From Curtobacterium sp. 9128 (GTDB lineage: Bacteria > Actinomycetota > Actinomycetes > Actinomycetales > Microbacteriaceae): a stretch of DNA of 64,000 bases. Positions within the stretch are counted from its first letter, which is position 1. Each line of letters opens with the position of its first letter. The DNA lies in assembly GCF_007673775.1 (NCBI RefSeq), contig NZ_VEAF01000001.1:186001-250000 (forward strand). The letters are read 5' to 3'. This document shows, one piece after another, positions 8,814 to 18,146 of the stretch. A program made the position numbers and the translations under genes. The notes under the pieces were generated by a model. That model had not been told where the DNA came from, did not search any database, and saw only the letters and a list, made by a program, of their open reading frames with translations.

Positions 8814-9623
8814 ATGTTCAACAGCACCAAGTCCAAGAAGGGCCGCCGCTCCCCGCTGGCGACCGTGTCGCTCATCGTCGTCGGTCTCATGACCACCGGC
8901 GGTGCGTACGCGCTGTTCAGCTCCACGGCCAGCGCCGACGACAACGTCAGCACGGTCGCGTCGACGAGCCAGTCGCAGGTGAACGAGGGCCAGAAGCTCT
9001 TCGCGTCCAACTGCGCCACGTGCCACGGTCTGTCCGCCCAGGGCACCAGCCAGGGTCCGTCGCTCATCGGCGTCGGCGCCGCGTCGGTCGACTTCCAGGT
9101 CGGCACCGGCCGTATGCCGATGGCGGCGCAGGGTCCCCAGGCCGAAGAGAAGCCGACGCAGTTCACCAACGACCAGATCGACGCGATGGCCGCCTACGTG
9201 GCCTCGCTCGGCCCTGGCCCCGCGGTCCCGTCGTCCTCCCTCACCGACGGCAAGGACGCTGACACCGCGGCCGGTGCAGAGCTCTTCCGCATCAACTGCG
9301 CCATGTGCCACAACGTGGCCGGTGCCGGTGGCGCCCTGACCGAGGGCAAGTACGCCCCGAAGCTCACGGACGTCTCGGGCAAGCACATCTACGAGGCCAT
9401 GCTCACGGGCCCGCAGAACATGCCGGTGTTCAACGACCTGAACATCACGCCGCAGCAGAAGGCGGACATCATCTCGTACCTCAAGTACGTGCAGGACAAC
9501 GCCTCGCCGGGTGGGTTCGGCCTCGGCGCCCTCGGCCCGGTGGCAGAGGGTCTGTTCATCTGGATCTTCGGTCTCGGAGCGGTCGTCGCGATGACCGTCT
9601 GGCTGACCGCGAAGTCCAACTGA
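8814..9623 (+). CDS. qcrC: menaquinol-cytochrome c reductase diheme cytochrome c subunit
   Basis: Carries electrons from the bc1 complex directly to the aa3 oxidase, replacing a soluble cytochrome c. It is 269 residues with an N-terminal signal-anchor (about 15-40). Two heme sites are present, C67-x-x-C70-H71 (CATCH) and C162-x-x-C165-H166 (CAMCH). A C-terminal membrane helix lies near 240-262. The two-heme layout is the actinobacterial QcrC type. It starts 21 bp after ctaE. Confidence 0.95.
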   Translation: MFNSTKSKKGRRSPLATVSLIVVGLMTTGGAYALFSSTASADDNVSTVASTSQSQVNEGQKLFASNCATCHGLSAQGTSQGPSLIGVGAASVDFQVGTGRMPMAAQGPQAEEKPTQFTNDQIDAMAAYVASLGPGPAVPSSSLTDGKDADTAAGAELFRINCAMCHNVAGAGGALTEGKYAPKLTDVSGKHIYEAMLTGPQNMPVFNDLNITPQQKADIISYLKYVQDNASPGGFGLGALGPVAEGLFIWIFGLGAVVAMTVWLTAKSN

Positions 9624-9656
9624 TCGTCCGTGTCGAACGACACTGAAGGGAACACC

Positions 9657-10724
9657 ATGGCAGAGCACGACGACGAGGCACTGAACTCGTCCTCGGCTGT
9701 CGAGAAGCACGGCGCGAACACGACCTCGGCCGGCACCGCGGTCCTGCCCGCTGAGCCGTTCGAGAACCCGGGCGAGCCGCCGCACCGCCCGCGCCGCACC
9801 GACGTCGACCCGAAGAAGCAGCGCCTGGCCGAGCGTCAGGTCGCCACGTTCTTCTACCTGTCGATCGTCGGCAGCGTCCTGTCGATCGCGGCCTACGTCG
9901 CCTTCCCGATCCAGGAAGACGACTTCGGATCGGTCCGCTTCGCGAACCTGTTCCTCGGGCTCTCCATCACCCTCGCGCTGCTGTCCCTCGGGCTCGGCGC
10001 CGTGTACTGGTCGAAGTCGCTCGTCACCGACCGTGAGATCTCCGAGCTCCGCCACCCCACGCGTGGCTCCGACGCGACGCGCGCCAAGGCGGTCGAGGCC
10101 TTCCAGCTGGCCGACAAGGAGTCCGGCTTCAGCCGTCGCAAGCTGATCCGCAACTCGATGATCGGCGCCCTCGTGGCGTTCCCGCTGCCCGGCATCGTCC
10201 TGGTGCGTGACCTCGCGCCGAAGGCCGACCCGAACGAGCTCCTCCGCCACACCATGTGGGCGAAGGGCACGCGGCTCACGAAGGACCCGACGGGCCTGCC
10301 GATCAAGGCGTCCGACGTCACCATCGGCTCCGTGTTCCACGTCATCCCCGACGGTCTCCTCGACAAGGAAGACATGCTCGAGGAGAAGGCCAAGGCCGCG
10401 GTGCTGCTCATGCGCCTCGACCCGAAGGACCTCCACCCCGCGAAGGGGCACGAGAACTGGGGTTACGACGGCATCGTCGCCTACTCCAAGATCTGCACCC
10501 ACGTCGGATGCCCGGTCGCGCTCTACGAGCAGCAGACGCACCACCTGCTGTGCCCCTGCCACCAGTCGACGTTCGATGTCTCGAACAACTGCGAGGTCAT
10601 CTTCGGACCGGCGGCCCGTCCCCTCCCCCAACTTCCGATCGCGATCGACGACGACGGCTACCTGGTTGCGCAGAGCGACTTCCACGAGCCCGTCGGACCG
10701 TCCTTCTGGGAGCGTGCACGCTGA
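9657..10724 (+). CDS. qcrA: menaquinol-cytochrome c reductase Rieske iron-sulfur subunit
   Basis: Takes electrons from menaquinol through a 2Fe-2S cluster. It is 355 residues. Three N-terminal membrane helices lie between about 60 and 195, which is typical of actinobacteria. The C-terminal Rieske fold has the two ligand boxes CTHVGCP (about 280) and CPCHQS (about 299), ending GPAARPLPQLPI. ATG 9657 follows GAAGGGA at about 5 nt; GTG 9630 in the same frame is an alternative start. Its stop overlaps the qcrB start. Confidence 0.94.
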   Translation: MAEHDDEALNSSSAVEKHGANTTSAGTAVLPAEPFENPGEPPHRPRRTDVDPKKQRLAERQVATFFYLSIVGSVLSIAAYVAFPIQEDDFGSVRFANLFLGLSITLALLSLGLGAVYWSKSLVTDREISELRHPTRGSDATRAKAVEAFQLADKESGFSRRKLIRNSMIGALVAFPLPGIVLVRDLAPKADPNELLRHTMWAKGTRLTKDPTGLPIKASDVTIGSVFHVIPDGLLDKEDMLEEKAKAAVLLMRLDPKDLHPAKGHENWGYDGIVAYSKICTHVGCPVALYEQQTHHLLCPCHQSTFDVSNNCEVIFGPAARPLPQLPIAIDDDGYLVAQSDFHEPVGPSFWERAR

Positions 10725-12409
10725 TGACCACCACAACCACACGGCCGTCCGCCACCGGCACCAAGCCGGCTCCGGACCGCGGGTCCCGCCTCATCGGCGG
10801 GCTCTCCAACTACATCGACGAGCGCACGAGCATCTCGGGTCTGGTGAAGGAGGTCGGTCGCAAGATCTTCCCCGACCACTGGAGCTTCATGCTCGGTGAG
10901 GTCGCGCTCTACAGCTTCGTCGTGATCCTGCTCTCCGGGACCTTCCTGACGTTCTTCTTCCAGGCGTCGATGGCGGAGGTCGTCTACGACGGCTCCTACA
11001 TCCCGCTCAAGGGCGTCGAGATGTCCACGGCGCTGCAGTCCACGCTGAACATCTCGTTCGACATCCGCGGTGGGCTCTTCGTCCGCCAGATCCACCACTG
11101 GGCTGCCCTGCTCTTCGTGGCGTCGGTGATGCTGCACATGGCCCGCGTGTTCTTCACGGGTGCCTTCCGCAAGCCGCGCGAGCTCAACTGGGTCTTCGGC
11201 TTCCTGCTCTGGGTCCTGGCCATGGCCGAGGGCTTCACGGGCTACTCGCTCCCCGACGACCTGCTCTCCGGCAACGGTCTGCGCATCATCGTCGGCATGA
11301 TCGAGGGCGTCCCGGTGATCGGCGTCTGGATCGGCTACCTGCTGTTCGGCGGGGAGTTCCCCGGCACCGCCATCGTCGGTCGTCTCTACACGCTGCACAT
11401 CCTGCTGCTGCCGGCGATCCTCGTCGCGGTGCTCGGCATCCACCTCGTGCTCGTCGTGATCAACAAGCACACGCAGTACGCGGGCCCTGGCAAGACGAAC
11501 GACAACGTCGTGGGCGTCCCGATCCTCCCGGCGTTCGCCGCGAAGGCCGGTGGCTTCTTCTTCATCGTCGCGGGCATCCTCGCCCTCATCGCGTCGCTGT
11601 TCACGATCAATCCGATCTGGAACTACGGCCCGTACGACCCGTCCCCCGTCTCGGCCGGTACCCAGCCCGACTGGTACATCGGCTTCGCGGACGGCGCGCT
11701 CCGTCTGGTGCCGCCGCACTGGGAGGTCCTGTGGTTCGGTTACACGGTGTCCTTCAACATCCTCGTGCCGATCGCGGTGCTCGTCGGGCTCATCCTCGCG
11801 ATCTTCGTGTACCCGTTCATCGAGGGCTGGGTCACGGGCGACAAGCGTGAGCACCACATCGCCGACCGTCCGCGCAACGCCCCGACCCGCACCGCGCTCG
11901 GTGCCGCCGGTGTCACGCTCTACGCCAGCCTCTGGGCCGCGGCGAGTTCGGACATCATCGCGACGCACTTCCTGGTGTCGGTCGACTCGGTGATCCACGT
12001 GATCCAGGCGACGACGATCCTCGGTCCGTTCGTGGCCTTCTGGATCACCAAGCGCGTCTGCCTCGCACTGCAGAAGAAGGACCGCGAGATCGTCCTCCAC
12101 GGCTACGAGTCGGGCCGCATCGTCCGTCTCCCGCACGGTGAGTACATCGAGGTCCACGAGCAGCTCGACGAGTACGAGCGCTGGCGTCTCCTGCAGTTCA
12201 ACGAGTACAAGCCGCTCATGATCCGCCCGAACGCCAAGGGTCAGATCACCCCGGTGGAGAAGATCCGCGCGAACATGTCCCGCTTCTTCTTCGAGGACCG
12301 CATCGCGCCGGTCTCGAAGGCCGAGCTGGACGCGGCACACGCCGCGCACCACGGTCACGGGCTCGAGGGCTCGCACCAGGCACCGCAGGTGGGACCCGGC
12401 GACCACTGA
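10724..12409 (+). CDS. qcrB: menaquinol-cytochrome c reductase cytochrome b subunit
   Basis: Holds the two b hemes and the quinol sites of complex III. It is 561 residues. The N-terminal eight-helix core contains heme-ligand histidines in HHWAALLFVASVMLHMARV and in LYTLHILLLPAILVAVLGIHLV. A soluble C-terminal extension of about 110 residues is usual in actinobacteria. ATG 10724 overlaps the qcrA TGA by one base (TGATG). A hairpin terminator follows 14 bp after the stop, closing the operon. Confidence 0.95.
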   Translation: MTTTTTRPSATGTKPAPDRGSRLIGGLSNYIDERTSISGLVKEVGRKIFPDHWSFMLGEVALYSFVVILLSGTFLTFFFQASMAEVVYDGSYIPLKGVEMSTALQSTLNISFDIRGGLFVRQIHHWAALLFVASVMLHMARVFFTGAFRKPRELNWVFGFLLWVLAMAEGFTGYSLPDDLLSGNGLRIIVGMIEGVPVIGVWIGYLLFGGEFPGTAIVGRLYTLHILLLPAILVAVLGIHLVLVVINKHTQYAGPGKTNDNVVGVPILPAFAAKAGGFFFIVAGILALIASLFTINPIWNYGPYDPSPVSAGTQPDWYIGFADGALRLVPPHWEVLWFGYTVSFNILVPIAVLVGLILAIFVYPFIEGWVTGDKREHHIADRPRNAPTRTALGAAGVTLYASLWAAASSDIIATHFLVSVDSVIHVIQATTILGPFVAFWITKRVCLALQKKDREIVLHGYESGRIVRLPHGEYIEVHEQLDEYERWRLLQFNEYKPLMIRPNAKGQITPVEKIRANMSRFFFEDRIAPVSKAELDAAHAAHHGHGLEGSHQAPQVGPGDH

Positions 12410-12422
12410 GCCGCTCCCCCAC

Positions 12423-12459
12423 GAACGACCCCCGTCCACGATGTGGACGGGGGTCGTTC
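12423..12459 (+). terminator. terminator of the ctaE-qcrCAB operon
   Basis: A perfect 17-bp stem (12423-12439 with 12443-12459) and a 3-nt GAT loop, followed by a short T-containing stretch. It is placed directly after qcrB. Confidence 0.85.
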
Positions 12460-12610
12460 TCGTTTCCCCGGGTGTCCAGACCCGCCGCCTCCGGTTCACC
12501 TGCTCGTCACGAACGTGTGCTGGACTCTCTCAGGACGGTGTGGCAACGTGTTGCACCACGCATCTGGAACGGGTGGCCCTCGCGGAGCCCGCCAACGGAA
12601 TGAGAACCCG

Positions 12611-13570
12611 ATGGAACCCCGGACGGCCGAACACCCCAGGCCGAACCACTTCCTGCTCCACCTCAGTGACACGCACCTCATCGCGTCGGACGGTGATCTC
12701 TACGGTGACGTCGACTCGGCCGCACGGCTGACCCAGATCGTCGCGGAGATCGAGGCCTCGGGCACGCGGCCCGAGGCGATCGTCGTGACCGGTGACGTCG
12801 CCGACAAGGGTGAACCCGGCGCGTACGCCCGGGTGCGGGAGATCGTCGAGCCCGCCGCGCGGCGCATCGGCGCGCAGGTCATCTGGGCGATGGGGAACCA
12901 CGACGAGCGCGGCGCCTTCCGCCAGGAGCTCTTCGGCCTCCAGCCCACCGAGCGCCCCGTCGACTTCGTCTACGACGTCAACGGTCTCCGGGTCATCACC
13001 CTCGACACGAGCGTCCCGGGTGAGCACTACGGCATCGTCACGCCCGAGCAGCTCGACTGGCTCGCCGAGGTGCTCTCCGAGCCGGCCCCGCACGGAACCG
13101 TCCTGGCGATGCACCACCCGCCGGTGCCGAGCGTGCAGGACCTCACCGTGCTCGTGGAGCTGCGCGACCAGCGTGCCCTCGCCGAGGTCGTCGAGGGCAG
13201 TGACGTCCTCACGATCATCGCGGGCCACCTGCACTACTCGACGAGTGCCGTCTTCGCCGGCATCCCGGTGTCGGTCGCCAGCGCCACCTGCTACACGCAG
13301 GACCTCATGGAGTTCCAGGGCGGGACGCGCGGCCGCGACGGTGCGCAGTCGTTCAACCTCGTCCACGTGTACGGCCACGACGTCGTCCACTCCGTCGTGC
13401 CGATCGGGCACTACGCCACGGTCGGGGAGCCGGTGTCCGCGGCCGAGACCGAGGCCCGTCTGGCAGCGGCCGGCGTGGTCATCCCGCCGGCGGTGGAGCC
13501 GGCACCCGTCACCGCGAGCATCCCGGTGTTCACGCTCGACTCGGTGCCCCTCTCCCCCGTCCACCGCTGA
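12611..13570 (+). CDS. cyclic nucleotide phosphodiesterase (Rv0805/CpdA-like metallophosphoesterase)
   Basis: A class III phosphodiesterase that hydrolyses 3',5'-cyclic nucleotides with a di-metal centre. It is 319 residues. All metal-ligand blocks are present: LSDTHLI (near residue 17), TGDVADKG, MGNHDE, LAMHHPPVPS and AGHLHYST. The block SVASATCYTQDL followed by GGTRGRDGAQ matches my memory of Mycobacterium tuberculosis Rv0805 closely. ATG 12611 was chosen because the family starts just before this point; there is no strong Shine-Dalgarno. It is monocistronic between two terminator or intergenic regions. Confidence 0.88.
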   Translation: MEPRTAEHPRPNHFLLHLSDTHLIASDGDLYGDVDSAARLTQIVAEIEASGTRPEAIVVTGDVADKGEPGAYARVREIVEPAARRIGAQVIWAMGNHDERGAFRQELFGLQPTERPVDFVYDVNGLRVITLDTSVPGEHYGIVTPEQLDWLAEVLSEPAPHGTVLAMHHPPVPSVQDLTVLVELRDQRALAEVVEGSDVLTIIAGHLHYSTSAVFAGIPVSVASATCYTQDLMEFQGGTRGRDGAQSFNLVHVYGHDVVHSVVPIGHYATVGEPVSAAETEARLAAAGVVIPPAVEPAPVTASIPVFTLDSVPLSPVHR

Positions 13571-13826
13571 GCCTGGCCGGACACTCGTCCTCGTGCCTGC
13601 GTGTACCGACCTGAGTGGTCACGACACCCCGTGTGTCGTCGCCGAGCGGTCGGAGACCGTCGTTCAACGTGTCGGCGGCCGACGCTCCTTGACCGTTCGC
13701 CAGAGCTGAGCGGGATGTCGTGACCGGTCGGCACCGGCTCCGGCACCGGCTCGGGGAGCACGGTGCGGAGACGGCCGGTCCCTCCTCGGCTCCGGGGAGC
13801 ACGGCGCGGGGATGGCCGATCGCGTC
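13571..13826. other. gene-free region with imperfect tandem repeats
   Basis: No convincing coding frame on either strand. It holds two CGGCACCGGCTC copies back to back near 13730-13752. An imperfect 40-bp tandem duplication follows: 13747-13778 against 13787-13820, both built on GGGGAGCACGG and GGCCG. It lies between convergent genes. Confidence 0.5.
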
Positions 13827-13912
13827 GAAGTTCCAGGACTCGCCGCTCACGTTCGACGAGGTCCCGGGACTCACCGTCGCAGCACGTCGAGATGCCGTCA
13901 TTGCGGAACCTC
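13827..13912 (+). repeat. 86-bp interspersed repeat element, diverged copy
   Basis: It is bounded by GAAGTTCC and GGAACCTC, which extend outward to CGTCGA/TCGACG so that the ends pair over 12 bp with one mismatch. The left part GTTCCAGGACTCGCCGC matches GGTTCCACGACTCGCCGC of the elements at 55.9-56.2 kb read on the minus strand. ATGCCGT and CGAGATGC also recur. It is one base shorter than those 87-bp copies. Confidence 0.55.
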
Positions 13913-13921
13913 GACGGGGGG

Positions 13922-15475
13922 TCAGGACTCCGGGCGCTCCCAGGGGGCGGGGAACGGGAAGTACCGCTCGAGGAAGTCGGTGACGCGGGTGGTGCGCTCG
14001 TCGTCGGAGACCTCGGGGAAGCTGCCGTCGTTGAGGCAGAAGAAGTCCACGTTCCGCTTCTTGAGCAGGTCCTCGAGCGCGCGGAGGCCGGACTGCATCG
14101 TCGTGTCGATGTACCGCACCGGCGCGTTCTCCTGCACGATCGCCCGACCGGTGAGCAGCGCGTAGTAGTGGTAGAGCGAGTTGGTCACCGAGATGTTCTC
14201 TGCGGCGCGGAAGCGTGACGCTGCCGTCGCACGGAACTCGTCGGCGAACTCGTGCTCCATCTCGGTCATGATGCTCGCGCGGAGCGGCGTCGGCGCGTGT
14301 TCGAGGTGGCGGGTGGTCACGGCGCCGAAGCGCTGCTGCAGCAGACGCCGGTTCACACGAGCGGAGTTCTCGAACCCGCTGCGCCGGGGGTTGTTGACGC
14401 CGAGGCCGATCCGGGTGTCCGCGAGGATGAACTTCGTCACCGAACCCGGGCTGAAGAACACCGACGGGTCGACCTGGCGGCCGAAGAACATGTCGTCGTT
14501 CGAGTAGATGAAGTGCTCGCTGATCCCGGGGATGTGGTGCAGCTGCGACTCGACGGCCTGGGAGTTGTGCGTCGGCAGCACGGAGGGGTCGGCGAAGAAC
14601 TCCTCGCTCCGGACGATGCGGACCCGCGGGTGGTCGGCGAGCCAGGCCGGCGCGGGCGAGTCGGTCGCGATGTAGATCGTCCGGATCCAGGGCGCGTACG
14701 TGTAGACGGACCGGAGTGCGTACTTGAGCTCGTTGATCTGGCGGAAGCGCGCGGGGGCGTCGTCGCCCTCGCCGAGCACGGCCGACGACTGCGCGGCCTG
14801 ACGGGCACGCTGGTACTCGATCGCGTTGCCGTCGACCCACGAGAAGACGATGTCGATGGGGAAGCGGATGTCGGAGACGTGGTCGTCGAACATGTGCTCG
14901 ACGGTGCGCCAGGTCCGCCCGTACCGCTCGATGTCGGTGAGGACGAACTCGTCGATCGGCAGGCTCCGGCGCATCAGCGCGTTCTCGACGGGCGCGAGCA
15001 CCTCGATGTCGGTGACCCGCCAGAACTCGAGCTGCACGCTCGTCTCGGCGCCGTAGCGGAGCCGTCCGAGGGGCTCCAGCCGCGGCCGGAAGACGCGGAG
15101 GACCGGGTGGTCGACCGGGCCGAGACCGTCGTCGACGACGAGCACGGCCGGCTCTCCCGGCGGCTTGGCGTAGAACGGCTCCCCCACCGCGGCGTCCATC
15201 ACGGCGGACTCGGCGCGCTGCCGGTCCCGCTCGTCGATCGCGATGACCGGACGCTGGTCGTTGCCGCGGATGAGCAGGTGGTCGACGTCGCCGGCGGTGA
15301 GCGCGTCGTCGAGGAAGAGCAGGTCCTCGATCATCGACTGCTGCGGCGTCAGGTGGCCGTTCAGCAGGGTGAACCGCCCCTTGCGCAGGACGACGTCGGG
15401 ACGGTCGAGACCGCCGGAGGACGGGCGAGGGTTCAGCAGAGGACTCTCGGTCTCCGGCTCGGTCTCGTGGCTCAT
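13922..15475 (-). CDS. Stealth-family sugar-phosphate transferase
   Basis: Predicted hexose-1-phosphate transferase of the Stealth/CpsY type, which builds phosphodiester-linked surface polysaccharides. It is 517 residues. Conserved regions appear in order: IDIVFSWVDGNA (CR1, about 180), LKYALRSVYTYAPWIRTIYI (CR2), HFIYSNDDMFFG (CR3), and a C-terminal FFCLNDGS block (CR4). ATG 15475 follows AAGGG at about 8 nt. It lies 50 bp downstream of the small membrane protein gene and may be the last gene of that operon. The actual sugar is unknown. Confidence 0.85.
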   Translation of the reverse strand: MSHETEPETESPLLNPRPSSGGLDRPDVVLRKGRFTLLNGHLTPQQSMIEDLLFLDDALTAGDVDHLLIRGNDQRPVIAIDERDRQRAESAVMDAAVGEPFYAKPPGEPAVLVVDDGLGPVDHPVLRVFRPRLEPLGRLRYGAETSVQLEFWRVTDIEVLAPVENALMRRSLPIDEFVLTDIERYGRTWRTVEHMFDDHVSDIRFPIDIVFSWVDGNAIEYQRARQAAQSSAVLGEGDDAPARFRQINELKYALRSVYTYAPWIRTIYIATDSPAPAWLADHPRVRIVRSEEFFADPSVLPTHNSQAVESQLHHIPGISEHFIYSNDDMFFGRQVDPSVFFSPGSVTKFILADTRIGLGVNNPRRSGFENSARVNRRLLQQRFGAVTTRHLEHAPTPLRASIMTEMEHEFADEFRATAASRFRAAENISVTNSLYHYYALLTGRAIVQENAPVRYIDTTMQSGLRALEDLLKKRNVDFFCLNDGSFPEVSDDERTTRVTDFLERYFPFPAPWERPES

Positions 15476-15525
15476 CCATGCCCTTCTGATCAGGTGGTGG
15501 GGTGGTGTCCCCGCCGCCAGCGATC

Positions 15526-15987
15526 CTACCGGGCGGGCGCGTCCTCCGTCGTCCGCGGCACCTTGACCGCGATCCCGACGACGATGAAGAGCGCCGCCGC
15601 CACGACCTGCAGCGCGGCCCAGACCTGGCCGGGGATCGGCACGACCACGAGGGGGTTCCAGCACACCGCGACGGCCGCCATGAGCACGGCGGCCCACCAG
15701 GCACGACCGCGGGCGGCGAACACGAGCACGATGAGGGCGAGGACCGTCACGCCCCAGCGGGCGAACACGAACGCCGGCTGGTCGAGGAACGCCACGCAGG
15801 CCAGCAGGACGATCGCCGCGATGAGCGACGGGGCGAGCGCGGGACGCGTGAACGGCGGCACGGAACCCGCGTCGGGACGGCCCCGTCCGCGACCCGATCC
15901 GGTGGTGCCGGCGGCGCCGGACCCCTCCGACGTCACACCGGAGCGGAGTGACGACCCCATCGCGGGTCGTCCCCTGCGCTGCGCCAT
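15526..15987 (-). CDS. small membrane protein (DUF6804-like)
   Basis: It has 153 residues: a basic, Gly/Pro-rich N-terminus of about 45 residues and then four hydrophobic segments (about 50-145), including LIAAIVLLACVAFL and VWAALQVVAAALFIVVGIAV. The topology and the WNPL motif resemble DUF6804 proteins, by memory only. Its ATG overlaps the TGA of the SGNH hydrolase by one base (TGATG), so it is coupled. Function unknown. Confidence 0.75.
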   Translation of the reverse strand: MAQRRGRPAMGSSLRSGVTSEGSGAAGTTGSGRGRGRPDAGSVPPFTRPALAPSLIAAIVLLACVAFLDQPAFVFARWGVTVLALIVLVFAARGRAWWAAVLMAAVAVCWNPLVVVPIPGQVWAALQVVAAALFIVVGIAVKVPRTTEDAPAR

Positions 15988-16574
15988 CAGGCGGATGCCT
16001 CGTCGAGTTCGATGGCGGTGATCGGTCGGGACATCGGCGGCAGCCCGCGGAGCCGTTCGAGTGCCGGTGCGAGCTCGCCGACGTACGCGCGGTAGCCGTC
16101 GTCGGTCAGGTGCAGACCGTCGTCGGTGAACTGCTCGGCGAGGTGGTCGCCGTCAGCCAGCGCCGGCCACGCGTCGAGGTACTGGGCGTGACACGTCGCG
16201 ACGAACTGCCGGAGGTGCCGGTTCGCCTCCTCGATGCGCGGCGCGTACTCCGCCTGCCGCGGCAGGATCGACACGAGCAGCAGCCGGACGCCGGGGAGCT
16301 CGCGGCGGAGCGTGACGAGGATGGTCTCGACGTTCCGCACGACGTGCTCGGCGCTCTTGCGGTGGTTGCCGAAGTCGTTCGTCCCGATGAGCAGGACGAT
16401 CGCCTCGGGTGCGGCGGCGACGACGGCGTCGAGTCGCTCGAGCACGCCGTCCGTGGTGTCCCCGTTGATGCCGAGGTTCAGTGTGCGTTCCTCGGGGAAG
16501 TGGTCGGCCCACGCCCCGCCTGCGGTGATGCTGTCCCCCAGGAACAGGACCAGCCCGCGGTCGTCCTCGCTCAT
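15987..16574 (-). CDS. SGNH/GDSL hydrolase (cytoplasmic)
   Basis: A lipase/esterase-fold protein of 195 residues without a signal peptide. The SGNH blocks are seen in order: FLGDSITAG (Ser), LNLGINGDTTDG (Gly), LIGTNDFG (Asn), and DGLHLTDDGY with the catalytic Asp/His pair. The substrate is not predictable. Its ATG overlaps the stop of the upstream SDR-DUF2867 gene by 4 bp and its stop overlaps the start of the next gene, so the three genes are tightly coupled. Confidence 0.87.
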   Translation of the reverse strand: MSEDDRGLVLFLGDSITAGGAWADHFPEERTLNLGINGDTTDGVLERLDAVVAAAPEAIVLLIGTNDFGNHRKSAEHVVRNVETILVTLRRELPGVRLLLVSILPRQAEYAPRIEEANRHLRQFVATCHAQYLDAWPALADGDHLAEQFTDDGLHLTDDGYRAYVGELAPALERLRGLPPMSRPITAIELDEASA

Positions 16575-18103
16575 GATGCCTCCTCGTGCGCCGGTGCGCG
16601 GGACCCATTCTGCTGCGTGCTGTTGGTCTGCGTCGAGTCGGTGCGGTGCGCCTCCCGCTCGGCGCGGGCCGTGATGCGCTCGACCATGCCGGGGAAGATC
16701 ACGCCGTGGAACGGGAGGATCGAGTACCAGTACAGCCGACCTGCCAGCCCCTGCGGGAAGTACAGGGCGCGCTGGTGGTAGTCGCAACCGCCGTCGTCCG
16801 TCGGGGTGACGGTCATCTCGAGCCAGGCGCGCCCAGGGGACTTGAACTCGGCACGCAGCCGCAGGTAGTGGCCACGGTCGAGGCGTTCGACACGCCACCA
16901 GTCGAGCGCGTCGCCCTGCTCGAGCCGCTTCGGGTCGCGACGACCTCGGTTGAGTCCGACGCCCCCGGCGATCTTGTCCATCCACCCGCGGGCGACCCAG
17001 GCGAGCGGGAACGAGTACCAGCCGTTCTCGCCGCCGATCGACTCGACGACGCTCCATACGGCCTCCGGCGGGGCCGCCGTGTGCCGGGTGCGGTCGTCGA
17101 CGTAGACGGTGTGGCCGGCCCACTCGGGGTCGCTCGGCAGCGGATCGGCCGGCGTGTTGGAGAGCGTGGCGCTCCGCCAGCTCGTCTCCACCTCGGCCGA
17201 GCGCATGCGCGACAGCGCGAGCCGCACCGCCCGGCGGTACGAGGTGAGGCCGCCCTCGGGCTTCGGGACGTACTCGTCGATGTCGTGCTCGCGCTGCACG
17301 CACTCGAACTGCAGCGACTCGATGATCGGCGTCGCGAGCTTGCGCGGGATCGGGGTGACCAGGTTGAACCAGTGCGCGGCGAGCCCGGGGGTCATCACCG
17401 GCAGCGCGGTGATGGGCCGCTGCGGCAGCTTCGCCTCGACCGCGTAGCCGTTGAGCATCTGCCCGTACCGGAGCACGTCCGGACCACCGATGTCGAACGT
17501 GCGGTTGACGTCGGCGGGGATGTCGAGCGCGGCCACGAGGTAGTGCAGGACGTCCCGGACGGCGATCGGCTGGATCCGGTTGCGGACCCACCCGGGCGCC
17601 GGCATCCAGGGAAGCACGTCGGTCACGTGACGGATCATCTCGAAGGACGTGCTGCCGGAACCGATGACGACACCGGCCTGGTAGGCGATGGTCGGGACAC
17701 CCGAGCCGAGCAGGACGTCACCGACCTCCTTCCGGCTCCTGAGGTGCTTGGAGAGCTCACCGTCGGGGTGCAGGCCGCCGAGGTACACGAAGCGGCGAAC
17801 GCCGGCGTCCTTGGCCGCGGTGGCCATCGTCTGGGCGGCACGGCGCTCCGACTCCTCGAAGTCGCCGTCGGCTCCCATGGCGTGTGCCAGGTAGTAGACG
17901 GCCTCGATGCCGTCCACCGCTGCCGCGACGGCATCGGCGTCCTGGAGGTCCCCCTGGACCACGTCGATCTGCGACCGCCAGGGGACGTCGTCGAGCTTCT
18001 GCGGGGTGCGGACGAGGGCCCGGACCGAGTGGCCGGCTTCGAGGAGCCGAGGGACGAGGCGACCGCCGATGTAGCCGGTGGCCCCGGTGACGAGGACGCG
18101 CAT
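16571..18103 (-). CDS. NAD(P)-binding SDR fused to DUF2867
   Basis: A 510-residue two-domain protein. The N-terminal extended/atypical SDR Rossmann domain starts MRVLVTGATGYIGGRL (GxxGxxG), with YYLAHAMG in the active region. The C-terminal half from about 330 is the DUF2867 lipid/SRPBCC-like domain (ending with the YWYSILPFHGVIFPGMVERI block). ATG 18103 is 7 nt downstream of TACCGT on the minus strand, suggesting a leaderless mRNA. It is the first gene of a minus-strand operon, divergent from deoC. Possibly a ubiquinone- or polyketide-like reductase; the function is unproved. Confidence 0.85.
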   Translation of the reverse strand: MRVLVTGATGYIGGRLVPRLLEAGHSVRALVRTPQKLDDVPWRSQIDVVQGDLQDADAVAAAVDGIEAVYYLAHAMGADGDFEESERRAAQTMATAAKDAGVRRFVYLGGLHPDGELSKHLRSRKEVGDVLLGSGVPTIAYQAGVVIGSGSTSFEMIRHVTDVLPWMPAPGWVRNRIQPIAVRDVLHYLVAALDIPADVNRTFDIGGPDVLRYGQMLNGYAVEAKLPQRPITALPVMTPGLAAHWFNLVTPIPRKLATPIIESLQFECVQREHDIDEYVPKPEGGLTSYRRAVRLALSRMRSAEVETSWRSATLSNTPADPLPSDPEWAGHTVYVDDRTRHTAAPPEAVWSVVESIGGENGWYSFPLAWVARGWMDKIAGGVGLNRGRRDPKRLEQGDALDWWRVERLDRGHYLRLRAEFKSPGRAWLEMTVTPTDDGGCDYHQRALYFPQGLAGRLYWYSILPFHGVIFPGMVERITARAEREAHRTDSTQTNSTQQNGSRAPAHEEAS

Positions 18104-18110
18104 GCACCGG

Positions 18111-18140
18111 ACGGTACGCCGTACGCCTGGAGGGTAGGCT
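18111..18140. promoter_or_regulatory. divergent leaderless promoters of the SDR-DUF2867 gene and deoC
   Basis: The minus strand reads TACCGT (18116-18111), 7 nt before ATG 18103. The plus strand has TAGGCT (18135-18140), 6 nt before GTG 18147. The two -10 elements lie 18 bp apart, back to back. Confidence 0.5.
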
Positions 18141-18146
18141 TCCGGG

